DNA of 16,575 bases from an uncultured bacterium (GTDB lineage Bacteria; Pseudomonadota; Alphaproteobacteria; SP197), in the NCBI GenBank assembly GCA_938014945.1, contig CALLQH010000057.1:1-16575 (forward strand), written 5' to 3'. Shown piece after piece: positions 7,836-14,225 of this stretch. The translations under genes and the position numbers were made by a program. The notes below the pieces were generated by a model. It did not search any database. It worked only from the letters and a program-made list of their open reading frames with translations, and was not told where the DNA came from. Each line of letters starts with the position of its first letter. Position 1 is the first letter of the stretch.

Positions 7836-9092
7836 ATGAGCCTTTTGAACCGCCGAATTGCCCTGATTTGCGCCTTGTTCGCGGTCCTCGCCGCCGTCGT
7901 GCCCGCGACGGTGCAGCGCGTGTTCGCCCAGGATGCCATGCGCATCGCCGCCGTGGTCAACGAAGACGCCATTTCCGTGCTCGACGTGCGCGAACGCACC
8001 AATCTGATCTTTGCCACCACGGGCCTCACCGATACGCCGGAAACACGCCGCCGCATCATGCCCCAGGTGCTGCACACCCTGATCGATGAGACGCTTGAGC
8101 TGCAGGAAGCCGAACGGCAGGGCTTCGATCTGGAATTGGTGGACCTGGGTTTCGCCTATGGCCTGGTCGAGAAGAACCTGGGCCTGCCGGCCGGACAGTT
8201 GCAGGCCTTCCTGCGCTACAACAATCTCAGCCAGGCCTCGCTCGACCGACAGCTCACCGCGGAGATCGCCTGGAACGAGCTGGTCAGCCGGCGCATGCGC
8301 GGCGACGAGGTGAGCGAGCAGGACGTCGACGAGGAAATGGCGCGCCTGGAGGCAACCGCCGACGAGCCCGCCTACCTGCTGGCGGAAGTGTTCCTGGCAG
8401 TCGACGACCCCGAGCGCGAGCCCGAGGTGGAGGCCAACATGCGCCGCCTGCGCGAGGCCGTGCTTTCGGGCGCGAGCTTTCCCCAGCTCGCCCGCCAGTT
8501 CTCGCAGTCGGCCAGTGCGGCCGAGGGCGGCGATCTCGGCTGGATCGCCCAGAGCCAGCTTGGCGAGGATCTGACGCCTGTCGTCACGACCATGGCCGAA
8601 GGCAGCCTCTCCGAACCGATCCGCGTGATCGGCGGTTACTCGCTGATCCTGCTGCGCGAGCGGCGCATGGGCATGGAGATCGATCCCATGGACGCGCGCC
8701 TGGTGATGCGCCAGGCCGTGTTCCCGTTGGGCAGCGACGCCGCCGACGTTCGCCAGGTCGCAAGCCTGCTGAAAAGCTGTGACGACTATGACGCGCTTTC
8801 CTCGTCGCGGCCCGATCTGCTGGTCAGCGCGGCGATCACGATCCGCATGGGCGAATTGCAGCCCCGTTTCCTGGAGGCCCTGGCCGACATTCCCGTCGGC
8901 ACGCTTTCGCGACCCATCGAAAGCACCCAGGGTATCCATCTGGTGATGATCTGCGAGCGCGCCGATGCGGAATCGCCCATGGCGACGCGCGAGGAAGTGC
9001 GCGCCACTCTGCAGAACGAGCAGTTCGACCTGATCGCCCGGGGCTATCTGCGCGACCTGCGACGCCAGGCCTTCGTGGACGTGCGCATATGA
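7836..9092 (+). CDS. surA: Periplasmic chaperone/peptidyl-prolyl isomerase SurA
   Basis: A 418-residue SurA-type chaperone that escorts unfolded outer-membrane proteins through the periplasm. A signal peptide occupies about residues 1-32 (LICALFAVLAAVV, cleavage near VFAQ). The SurA N-terminal region begins at RIAAVVNEDAISVLDVRERT and includes LIDETLELQEAERQG. One recognisable parvulin domain spans about 175-277, with SGASFPQLARQFSQSASA, EGGDLGWI and GGYSLILLRERR. A second, degenerate parvulin-like segment spans about 285-376 and ends in QGIHLVMICER. The printed ATG has AGGGG directly against it, which is too close to act as its ribosome site; a TTG nine bases further on (7845) would have good spacing and gives nearly the same protein, so the start is uncertain by three codons. 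It overlaps pdxA by ATGA. Confidence 0.9.
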   Translation: MSLLNRRIALICALFAVLAAVVPATVQRVFAQDAMRIAAVVNEDAISVLDVRERTNLIFATTGLTDTPETRRRIMPQVLHTLIDETLELQEAERQGFDLELVDLGFAYGLVEKNLGLPAGQLQAFLRYNNLSQASLDRQLTAEIAWNELVSRRMRGDEVSEQDVDEEMARLEATADEPAYLLAEVFLAVDDPEREPEVEANMRRLREAVLSGASFPQLARQFSQSASAAEGGDLGWIAQSQLGEDLTPVVTTMAEGSLSEPIRVIGGYSLILLRERRMGMEIDPMDARLVMRQAVFPLGSDAADVRQVASLLKSCDDYDALSSSRPDLLVSAAITIRMGELQPRFLEALADIPVGTLSRPIESTQGIHLVMICERADAESPMATREEVRATLQNEQFDLIARGYLRDLRRQAFVDVRI

Positions 9093-10096
9093 GTGCACCC
9101 CTGCCGCTGGCCCTGACCATGGGCGAACCGGCGGGCATCGGCGGTGAATTGACCCTGATGGCCTGGCAGGCCCTGCATGCCGGCGGCCCCGCCTTCCTCG
9201 CCATCGACAATGCCGAGCGGCTGCGCGCGCTGGCCGACCGTCTGGGCTTCGACATCCCCATCACGGTGATTGCCGATGCCGCGGAGGCCCCCGGGGTTTT
9301 CGGCAAGGCCCTGCCCGTTCTCGACCGCCCGCTGGGCACGCCCAGCATTCCGGGCACGCTGGACGGGCGTAATGCTGCCGCGGCAATCGGCGCCATCGCC
9401 GAAGCCGTCAAACTCACCACCTCCGGCGCCACCGCCGCCGTCGTGACGAACCCCATTCACAAGGCCACGCTGAAGGGCGAGGGTTTCGCCCATCCCGGCC
9501 ACACCGAATATCTCGCCGAGCTGGCAGGCGACGGCTCCATCCCCGTGATGATGCTGGCTGGGCCCGAGCTGCGCGTCGTGCCAGTGACCGTGCATGTGCC
9601 GCTGCGCAGCGTGCCCGGTGACCTGACCACCGAGCGCATCGTCACCGTGGGGCGCATCACGGCCCGCGCGCTGGAGCGCGACTTCGGCATCGCCAGACCG
9701 CGCATCGTCGTCGCCGGCCTCAACCCCCACGCCGGCGAAGGCGGCATGCTGGGCGCAGAGGACGACGCGGTGATCGCCCCGGCAGTCGCGACCCTGCGCG
9801 GCGAGGGCATCGATGCCGTCGGACCGCTTTCGGCCGACACCATGTTCCATGCCGCCGCGCGCAGCCGCTACGACGCGGCCCTGTGCATGTATCACGACCA
9901 GGCGCTGATCCCGATCAAGACCATCGGCTTCGACGAGGCCGTCAACGTCACCATCGGCCTGCCCTTCGTGCGCACCTCGCCCGATCACGGCACGGCGCTG
10001 GATATCGCCGCCACGGGCAAGGCCTCGCCCGCCAGCCTGATCGCTTCCCTGGAGCTGGCCGCGGCCATGGCCGGACGGCGCAGGGAGCATGGCTGA
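9089..10096 (+). CDS. pdxA: 4-hydroxythreonine-4-phosphate dehydrogenase PdxA
   Basis: A 335-residue PdxA that oxidises 4-phosphohydroxy-L-threonine in the DXP-dependent pathway to pyridoxal phosphate, in the cytoplasm. The family motifs are present: LTMGEPAGIGGE at the N-terminus, TNPIHKATLKGEGF (120-133), GHTEYLA, NPHAGEGGMLG, GPLSADTMFH, CMYHDQALIPIK and TSPDHGTALDIA. The three metal-binding histidines of the family correspond to residues 169 (VTVHVPL), 214 (NPHAGEGG) and 269 (MYHDQ), so it should be active. The N-terminal motif reads GEPAG instead of the commoner GDPAG, a conservative change. The ATG overlaps the surA stop, and the gene overlaps rsmA by eight bases; the surA-pdxA-rsmA succession is familiar in proteobacteria. 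Confidence 0.96.
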   Translation: MSAPLPLALTMGEPAGIGGELTLMAWQALHAGGPAFLAIDNAERLRALADRLGFDIPITVIADAAEAPGVFGKALPVLDRPLGTPSIPGTLDGRNAAAAIGAIAEAVKLTTSGATAAVVTNPIHKATLKGEGFAHPGHTEYLAELAGDGSIPVMMLAGPELRVVPVTVHVPLRSVPGDLTTERIVTVGRITARALERDFGIARPRIVVAGLNPHAGEGGMLGAEDDAVIAPAVATLRGEGIDAVGPLSADTMFHAAARSRYDAALCMYHDQALIPIKTIGFDEAVNVTIGLPFVRTSPDHGTALDIAATGKASPASLIASLELAAAMAGRRREHG

Positions 10097-10931
10097 CCTC
10101 GATTTCCTGCCGCCGGTCCGCGATGTCGCAGACCGTTTCGGCCTGCGCGCCCGCCGTTCGCTGGGCCAGAACTTCCTGTTCGACGACAACCTGCTCGACC
10201 GCATCGCCCGCGCCGCCGGCGATCTTTCCACCACGGAAGTGGTGGAGGTCGGCCCCGGCCCCGGCGGCCTGACCCGCGCTCTGTTGCGCGCCGGATCGCC
10301 CCATGTCGTGGCGGTGGAAAAGGACCCCCGCTGCATCGCCGCGCTGCAGGAACTGGTGGCCGCGGCCAGCGGACACCTGGAACTGGTGGAGGCCGATGCC
10401 CTGTCAGTGGAACTTGCGAGCCTGACCAACACAGCACCGCTGATCGCGGGCAACCTGCCCTTCAACGCGGCGACCGAGATCCTCATGCGCCTGCTGGATC
10501 GCGCCGAGCGGGTGAAGGGCATGGTGCTGATGTTCCAGCGCGAGGTCGGCGACCGCATCGCCGCCGTCCCCGGCACCAAGGACTACGGCCGCCTTTCGGT
10601 GATGGTGCAATGGCGCTGCGCCGTGGAGCGCTGTTTCGAGGTGCCCGCACGCGCCTTCGTGCCGCCGCCCAAGGTCCAGGCCGTGGTCCTGCGCCTGACG
10701 CCGCGGGCCGAACCGCTCTATCCCGCCGACCCCGCCGCCCTGCGCAAGGTGCTGATGGCCGCCTTCGGCCAGCGCCGCAAGACGCTGCGCAATGCCATGT
10801 CGACACTCAGCGATCAGGCAGTGAATCTGCTCGAAAGTGCCGGAATCGACCCTGGGGAACGGGCCGAACGGCTCACCATCGAGCAATTCTGCGCCCTGGC
10901 GCGCGCCTGGTCGGCATGTGAAACGAAATAA
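10089..10931 (+). CDS. rsmA: 16S rRNA (adenine1518/1519-N6) dimethyltransferase RsmA/KsgA
   Basis: A 280-residue SAM-dependent methyltransferase that dimethylates the two adjacent adenines in the 3'-terminal helix of 16S rRNA during 30S assembly. It shows RRSLGQNFLFDDNLLDRI (23-40), the SAM-binding motif VEVGPGPGGLTRALL (52-66), the acidic VAVEKDPRC after strand 2, and the C-terminal RAFVPPPKVQAVVLRL and FGQRRKTLRNAM. The catalytic motif IV reads NLPF (122-125) where most members have NLPY; phenylalanine keeps the ring that stacks on the target adenine but loses the hydroxyl. The start ATG lies within pdxA with a CAGGGAG purine run immediately ahead. It ends the lpt-surA-pdxA-rsmA run, with 76 bases before the next gene. 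Confidence 0.95.
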   Translation: MADLDFLPPVRDVADRFGLRARRSLGQNFLFDDNLLDRIARAAGDLSTTEVVEVGPGPGGLTRALLRAGSPHVVAVEKDPRCIAALQELVAAASGHLELVEADALSVELASLTNTAPLIAGNLPFNAATEILMRLLDRAERVKGMVLMFQREVGDRIAAVPGTKDYGRLSVMVQWRCAVERCFEVPARAFVPPPKVQAVVLRLTPRAEPLYPADPAALRKVLMAAFGQRRKTLRNAMSTLSDQAVNLLESAGIDPGERAERLTIEQFCALARAWSACETK

Positions 10932-10963
10932 ACAAAGGAACGAGAGCCTGTTTCAGCGGTTGG

Positions 10964-10981
10964 TCTGACTGAACCGTCAGA
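10964..10981. repeat. Short inverted repeat between rsmA and the wall-binding protein gene
   Basis: TCTGAC (10964-10969) and GTCAGA (10976-10981) form a perfect 6-bp inverted repeat around a 6-base loop, followed by only three Ts. It could be an operator half-site pair or a weak terminator between rsmA and the next gene. It is too short to decide, and chance is a real possibility. Confidence 0.3.
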
Positions 10982-11007
10982 TTTCCGAATGAGAAGGGGC
11001 AATCGTC

Positions 11008-12681
11008 ATGTGGAAGAAGCTCGCTGCCACGACAGCACTGGGACTGGTGCTCTCCAGCCACGCATTTGCCGACTTCGAGAAGGGCATCGAGGCCTATTCG
11101 GCCTCCAACTACGGCTCCGCCTATCAGGAATTCAACGCCTCGGCACGCCAGGGCGATCCGGCGTCGCAGTACATGCTGGGCCAGCTCTATCAGGAGGGCC
11201 TGGGCGTTCGGCAGGACTATGTCCAGGCGCACATGTGGTACGACCTTGCCGCCGCCAAGGGGCAGGACCGCGCCCTGGAGGCCATGCGCACGCTGGAACG
11301 CTACATGACCAGCAGCCAGATCGCCGATGCCCGCACCATGGCGACGCGCTGGGCTTCCGAGCAGGCCTCGGACAACCAGTCTGGCCTCGCCTTCAGCGTC
11401 AAGAACGCACAGAGCGTGCTCAACAAGCTGGGCTACAACGCCGGCCCGGCCGACGGCATCATGGGCCCCTCGACGCGCGGCGCCATCCGGACCTATCAGT
11501 CCGACCGCGGCCTTGCGGTCACGGGCAACCTGACGCGCGACCTGTTCGAGCGCATGCAGGCCGATCTTTCCGGCGGCCAGCAGGAAACCGAGGTTTCCAC
11601 CACGGTCATCGCCAACACCCAGTCGGAACTGCGCCGGCGCGGCTATGACGTGCCGGTGGTGAGCGGCGAGCTCGACGCCAAGACCCAGGCGGCGATCCGC
11701 GCCTATCAGGAACAGAGCGGCATGCAGGTCACCGGCCGCGCTAGCCAGGCTCTGCTCGACCGCCTGCAGGCCTCGGAAGGCCCCAGCGACACCCAGACCC
11801 GCCAGGAACTGGTGCGCACTGTGCAGGCAGAGCTCAACGACCTCGGCTACAACGGCGGTCCCGCCGACGGTGTCTTTGGCCCCTCGACGCGAAGCGCCGT
11901 GCGCGCCTATCAGACCGACAACAACCTTCCGGTCACCGGCCAGGTGACCCAGAGCCTGCTGATCCACATGCAGGAGCACGGCACCGTGAGCGGCAGGGAA
12001 CGCGAGCAGCGCGAGATGGCGCTGGCGGTGGAGGAGGAGCTTTCCCGCCGGGGCTACAACACCGGTCCCGTGGATGGCGTGGTCGACAGCAGCACCCGCA
12101 CGGCCGTGCGCACCTATCAGTCCGACGCCGGGATCGCGATCGACGGTCAGGTCGATGCCGAACTGCTGGCGAGCCTGCGCACCGATCCCCAGGACGACAT
12201 GGATCGCCAGGAACTGATCGCCGACATCCAGAGCGAGCTCAACCGTCTGGGCTACAATGCCGGCCCGGCCGACGGCGCCTTTGGCCCCTCGACCCGCCGG
12301 GCGATCGTCACCTACCAGTCGGACATGAACATGACGGTAACGGGCGAAGCGAGCGAGCGCCTGCTTGCCGACCTGCGCAACACGCGCACCGGCAACACGT
12401 ACAACGACCAGGGCGGCGCCATGGCGGATGCCGAACTGATCCAGCAGATCGAGGACGAGCTGACGCGACTGGGCTGGGACGTCGGCACGCCGGACGGCGA
12501 GTGGGGCGGCAAATCGCGCAATGCGGCTCGCGAGTTCCAGAGCAAGATCGGCGTGCCGGTGGACGGCAAGGCCGACGAGGAACTGCTCTCTCAGCTCAAG
12601 AACTCCTACCGCAAGGGCGATGCCCAGACCATCATCATGGGCCTGGCGCAGCAGTTCCTGCAGTCGATCGGCAACAACTGA
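11008..12681 (+). CDS. Exported protein with Sel1-type repeat and six peptidoglycan-binding modules
   Basis: A 557-residue exported protein of unknown role. A signal peptide covers residues 1-21 (KKLAATTALGLVLSSHAFA). One Sel1/TPR-like repeat follows at about 50-88, with YMLGQLYQEGLGV and MWYDLAAAKGQ. Six PG_binding_1-type modules of about 55 residues then lie at about 130-184, 200-254, 269-322, 337-391, 403-457 and 477-531, with a 66-74-residue period. Modules 1, 3 and 5 share a GPADG..GPSTR core; modules 2, 4 and 6 are divergent there. A short helical tail (IIMGLAQQFLQSIG) closes the protein. No amidase, transpeptidase or protease domain is visible. The gene has a good ribosome site (AAGGGG eight bases before ATG) and its own terminator. 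Likely periplasmic and wall-associated by family knowledge; whether it tethers the envelope, recruits partners through the Sel1 part, or senses the wall is not determinable here. Confidence 0.85.
   Translation: MWKKLAATTALGLVLSSHAFADFEKGIEAYSASNYGSAYQEFNASARQGDPASQYMLGQLYQEGLGVRQDYVQAHMWYDLAAAKGQDRALEAMRTLERYMTSSQIADARTMATRWASEQASDNQSGLAFSVKNAQSVLNKLGYNAGPADGIMGPSTRGAIRTYQSDRGLAVTGNLTRDLFERMQADLSGGQQETEVSTTVIANTQSELRRRGYDVPVVSGELDAKTQAAIRAYQEQSGMQVTGRASQALLDRLQASEGPSDTQTRQELVRTVQAELNDLGYNGGPADGVFGPSTRSAVRAYQTDNNLPVTGQVTQSLLIHMQEHGTVSGREREQREMALAVEEELSRRGYNTGPVDGVVDSSTRTAVRTYQSDAGIAIDGQVDAELLASLRTDPQDDMDRQELIADIQSELNRLGYNAGPADGAFGPSTRRAIVTYQSDMNMTVTGEASERLLADLRNTRTGNTYNDQGGAMADAELIQQIEDELTRLGWDVGTPDGEWGGKSRNAAREFQSKIGVPVDGKADEELLSQLKNSYRKGDAQTIIMGLAQQFLQSIGNN
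11395..12600 (+). repeat. Six tandem peptidoglycan-binding module repeats (coding)
   Basis: The six modules sit at about 11395-11559, 11605-11769, 11812-11973, 12016-12180, 12214-12378 and 12436-12600. Modules 1 and 5 retain near-identical DNA: the 30-base stretches 11428-11457 and 12247-12276 differ at one position. Module 3 is close to both, while 2, 4 and 6 have diverged at the core loop. The alternation suggests duplication of a two-module unit, or selection holding every second module constant. Confidence 0.85.
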
Positions 12682-12706
12682 GGCCGCGCCGGCGATCACA
12701 GACAAC

Positions 12707-12745
12707 AGGGCCGCAACCGCCAAACGGTTGCGGCCCTTGTTTTTT
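12707..12745 (+). terminator. Intrinsic transcription terminator
   Basis: A perfect 13-bp stem, AGGGCCGCAACCG paired with CGGTTGCGGCCCT (12707-12719 and 12725-12737), closes a 5-base loop and is followed by TG and six Ts (12740-12745). It lies 26 bases after the stop of the wall-binding protein gene and should end that transcript. It is the clearest factor-independent terminator in the window. Confidence 0.92.
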
Positions 12746-12774
12746 CTGGCCTCTGCGCCATCATTCCTCTATAT
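12746..12774 (+). promoter_or_regulatory. Possible promoter for the GNAT gene
   Basis: The CTATAT hexamer at 12769-12774 stands out as AT-rich in very GC-rich surroundings, just after the terminator of the upstream gene, where a new promoter would be expected. The -35 match (CTGGCC at 12746-12751, 17-base spacer) is poor. This is a pattern-based guess. Confidence 0.3.
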
Positions 12775-12999
12775 CGCCGGGCGCGCCGAGGGTGGTGCGA
12801 GACGAAAGCCGCAGGAACCATGTTTGCCCTGATGCCTGACATGCGACGACGACGCAGCACGCGAACCGAGCCTCGGTCGCGGCGCGTTTGCGTGCGCGCA
12901 GGCATACAGGCGCAGCCCTGAGGAACAGGGAAGCGCCACGTTGCGCCGGACCGGGGCGGATCTCCTGAACGACCGTCTCATCCCTTTCGGAGTTACCCC
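12746..12999. other. Gene-free stretch upstream of the GNAT gene
   Basis: I see no supported gene here. A CTATAT box at 12769-12774 resembles alphaproteobacterial -10 elements, with only a weak CTGGCC 17 bases ahead in the -35 position. If it is used, the GNAT mRNA would carry a leader of roughly 220 bases. Within that leader a near-palindrome GCGAACCGAG/CTCGGTCGC lies at 12861-12880 and a CCCTG-AGGAA-CAGGG hairpin at 12916-12930. No known riboswitch or tRNA pattern could be matched. A 26-codon ATG frame at 12841 is arginine-rich, has no ribosome site and is probably not a gene. Confidence 0.5.
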
Positions 13000-13521
13000 G
13001 TGATCACCATCATCGAAGAACGGCCCAGCGATAAGCAGGCTGTCGAGACTCTCGCGCGGCTCTCGCTCGGCAACCGGGTGAGCGATTCCCCGGCCGCGCG
13101 GATGCGCAAGGGCACGCAGCCCGTGCCGGGCGTCTCCATGGTCTGCCTCGAGAACGACGAACTGGTCGGCACCCTGCGTTTCTGGCCCATCACCATCGGC
13201 CACACGGTGAAGGCGCTGCAGCTCGGGCCCCTTGCCATCCACCCCGACCACCGGGGCCGCGGCTTCAGCCGGCTGCTGATGCGCCAGGGACTGGACCGGG
13301 CGCAGGCGCTGGGCCACCGCATCGTCGTGCTGATCGGCGATGCGGCGATCTACACCCGCTATGGCTTCGAGGCCGCCCTGCCCCACGGCATCACCCTGCC
13401 CGGCGAGGAAGACCGCAACCGCCTGCAGGTCCTGGCGCTGGCGCCGGGCGCGCTCGACGGCCTGCACGGCGTCTGCCTGCCCGATACGGTGGCCTCCGCC
13501 AACAAGCGCCTGATCGCCTGA
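13000..13521 (+). CDS. GNAT-family N-acetyltransferase (YhbS-like)
   Basis: A 173-residue cytoplasmic acetyltransferase that would transfer an acetyl group from acetyl-CoA to an unidentified amine. The acetyl-CoA-binding motif A is clear: LGPLAIHPDHRGRGFSRLLM (about 77-96), with the R-G-R-G pyrophosphate loop. Motif B follows in VVLIGDAAIYTRYGFEAA, where a tyrosine occupies the usual general-acid position. The overall pattern fits the COG3153/YhbS group of predicted acetyltransferases. The GTG start is supported by GGAG seven bases upstream. The gene stands alone between a terminator and a convergent gmk-yicC pair, so context gives no substrate clue. Confidence 0.85.
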   Translation: MITIIEERPSDKQAVETLARLSLGNRVSDSPAARMRKGTQPVPGVSMVCLENDELVGTLRFWPITIGHTVKALQLGPLAIHPDHRGRGFSRLLMRQGLDRAQALGHRIVVLIGDAAIYTRYGFEAALPHGITLPGEEDRNRLQVLALAPGALDGLHGVCLPDTVASANKRLIA

Positions 13522-13549
13522 ACCGTCCGGCGGCCGCCTCTTGCGCATC

Positions 13550-13574
13550 CTCCTCTCCCCTTGTGGGAGAGGAG
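13550..13574. repeat. Palindromic element between convergent GNAT and gmk genes
   Basis: CTCCTCTCCC (13550-13559) and GGGAGAGGAG (13565-13574) form a perfect 10-bp stem with loop CTTGT. Palindromes of this type (CTCTCCCCTTGTGGGAGAG) are, from general knowledge, dispersed many times through alphaproteobacterial genomes in intergenic spots. It sits two bases from the gmk stop and 28 bases after the GNAT stop, and may act as a shared 3' hairpin for both genes. There is no T-run on either side, so it is not a canonical terminator. Confidence 0.75.
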
Positions 13575-13576
13575 CC

Positions 13577-14221
13577 TCAGCCCTTGTCGAGTTCGGCGCG
13601 AATGCCGTCGACGAAACGGCCCATGCCGATCTGGCGGTCCTTGCGCAGACGCTCAGCCGTGAGGATGGCGCGCACAGCGGCGACGCTTTCCTCCAGGTCG
13701 TGGTTCACGAGGACATAGTCGTAGGCGTCCCAGTGCTCCATTTCGCCGCTTGCCTTGGCCATGCGGTGGCGCACCACCTCCTCGGGGTCGGAGGCGCGGT
13801 TGACCAGGCGGCGGTGCAGTTCCTGCGCCGAGGGGGGCAGGATGAAGGCGGAGACCACATCGTTCTGCAGCGGCGAATCGCGCAGCTGGCGCGCGCCCTG
13901 CCAGTCGATATCGAAGAGGATGTCGGCACCGCCGGCCAGCGCCTGCTCGACCGGCGCGCGCGGCGTGCCGTAGCTGTTGTCGAAGACGGTGGCGTGTTCG
14001 AGCAGCTCGCGACCCTCGACCATGGCGGCGAAGCGTTCACCGTCGATGAAGTGATAATCCGTACCGTCGACCTCGCCCGGGCGCATGGGGCGCGTCGTCA
14101 CCGAGACCGACATGGTGAGGTTCGTCTCCTCGGCCAGCAGGCGGCGCGAGATCGAGGTCTTGCCCGCACCCGAGGGCGAGGAGAGCACCAGCAGGAGACC
14201 GCGGCGGCGGACGTCGGCCAT
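13577..14221 (-). CDS. gmk: Guanylate kinase
   Basis: A 214-residue cytoplasmic enzyme that phosphorylates GMP to GDP with ATP, essential for GTP, dGTP and signalling-nucleotide pools. The P-loop SPSGAGKTS is at 15-23, the GMP-binding stretch SVTTRPMRPGEVDGTDYHF at 40-58, ELLEHATVFDNSYGTPR at 72-88, and the DIDWQGARQLR segment at 104-114; the lid arginines are in LHRRLVNRASD. Length matches bacterial Gmk. The ATG lies four bases after the stop of the upstream yicC-like gene, with GGAG eight bases ahead of it, so the pair is an operon. Its 3' end is marked by a palindromic hairpin that starts two bases past the stop. Confidence 0.96.
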   Translation of the reverse strand: MADVRRRGLLLVLSSPSGAGKTSISRRLLAEETNLTMSVSVTTRPMRPGEVDGTDYHFIDGERFAAMVEGRELLEHATVFDNSYGTPRAPVEQALAGGADILFDIDWQGARQLRDSPLQNDVVSAFILPPSAQELHRRLVNRASDPEEVVRHRMAKASGEMEHWDAYDYVLVNHDLEESVAAVRAILTAERLRKDRQIGMGRFVDGIRAELDKG

Positions 14222-14225
14222 CCCC

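Noticed and set aside
4461..10579. Minus-strand open frames opposite lptG, lptD, surA, pdxA and rsmA
   Set aside because: Each mirrors a well-supported plus-strand gene; third-position GC bias explains the lack of stops.
10964..10990. Inverted repeat after rsmA considered as a terminator
   Set aside because: The stem is only 6 bp and just three Ts follow, so it was kept only as a low-confidence repeat.
10873..12723. 616-codon minus-strand open frame opposite the wall-binding protein gene
   Set aside because: Its apparent repeats are the complement of the six plus-strand modules, and the plus strand has a signal peptide, ribosome site and terminator.
12841..12921. 26-codon arginine-rich ATG frame in the gap before the GNAT gene
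   Set aside because: No ribosome site, biased composition and no recognisable motif.
12916..12960. Weak resemblance to cobalamin or TPP riboswitch pieces (GGGAAGC, CTGAGGA)
   Set aside because: Only short fragments match; the other conserved boxes and their order are absent.
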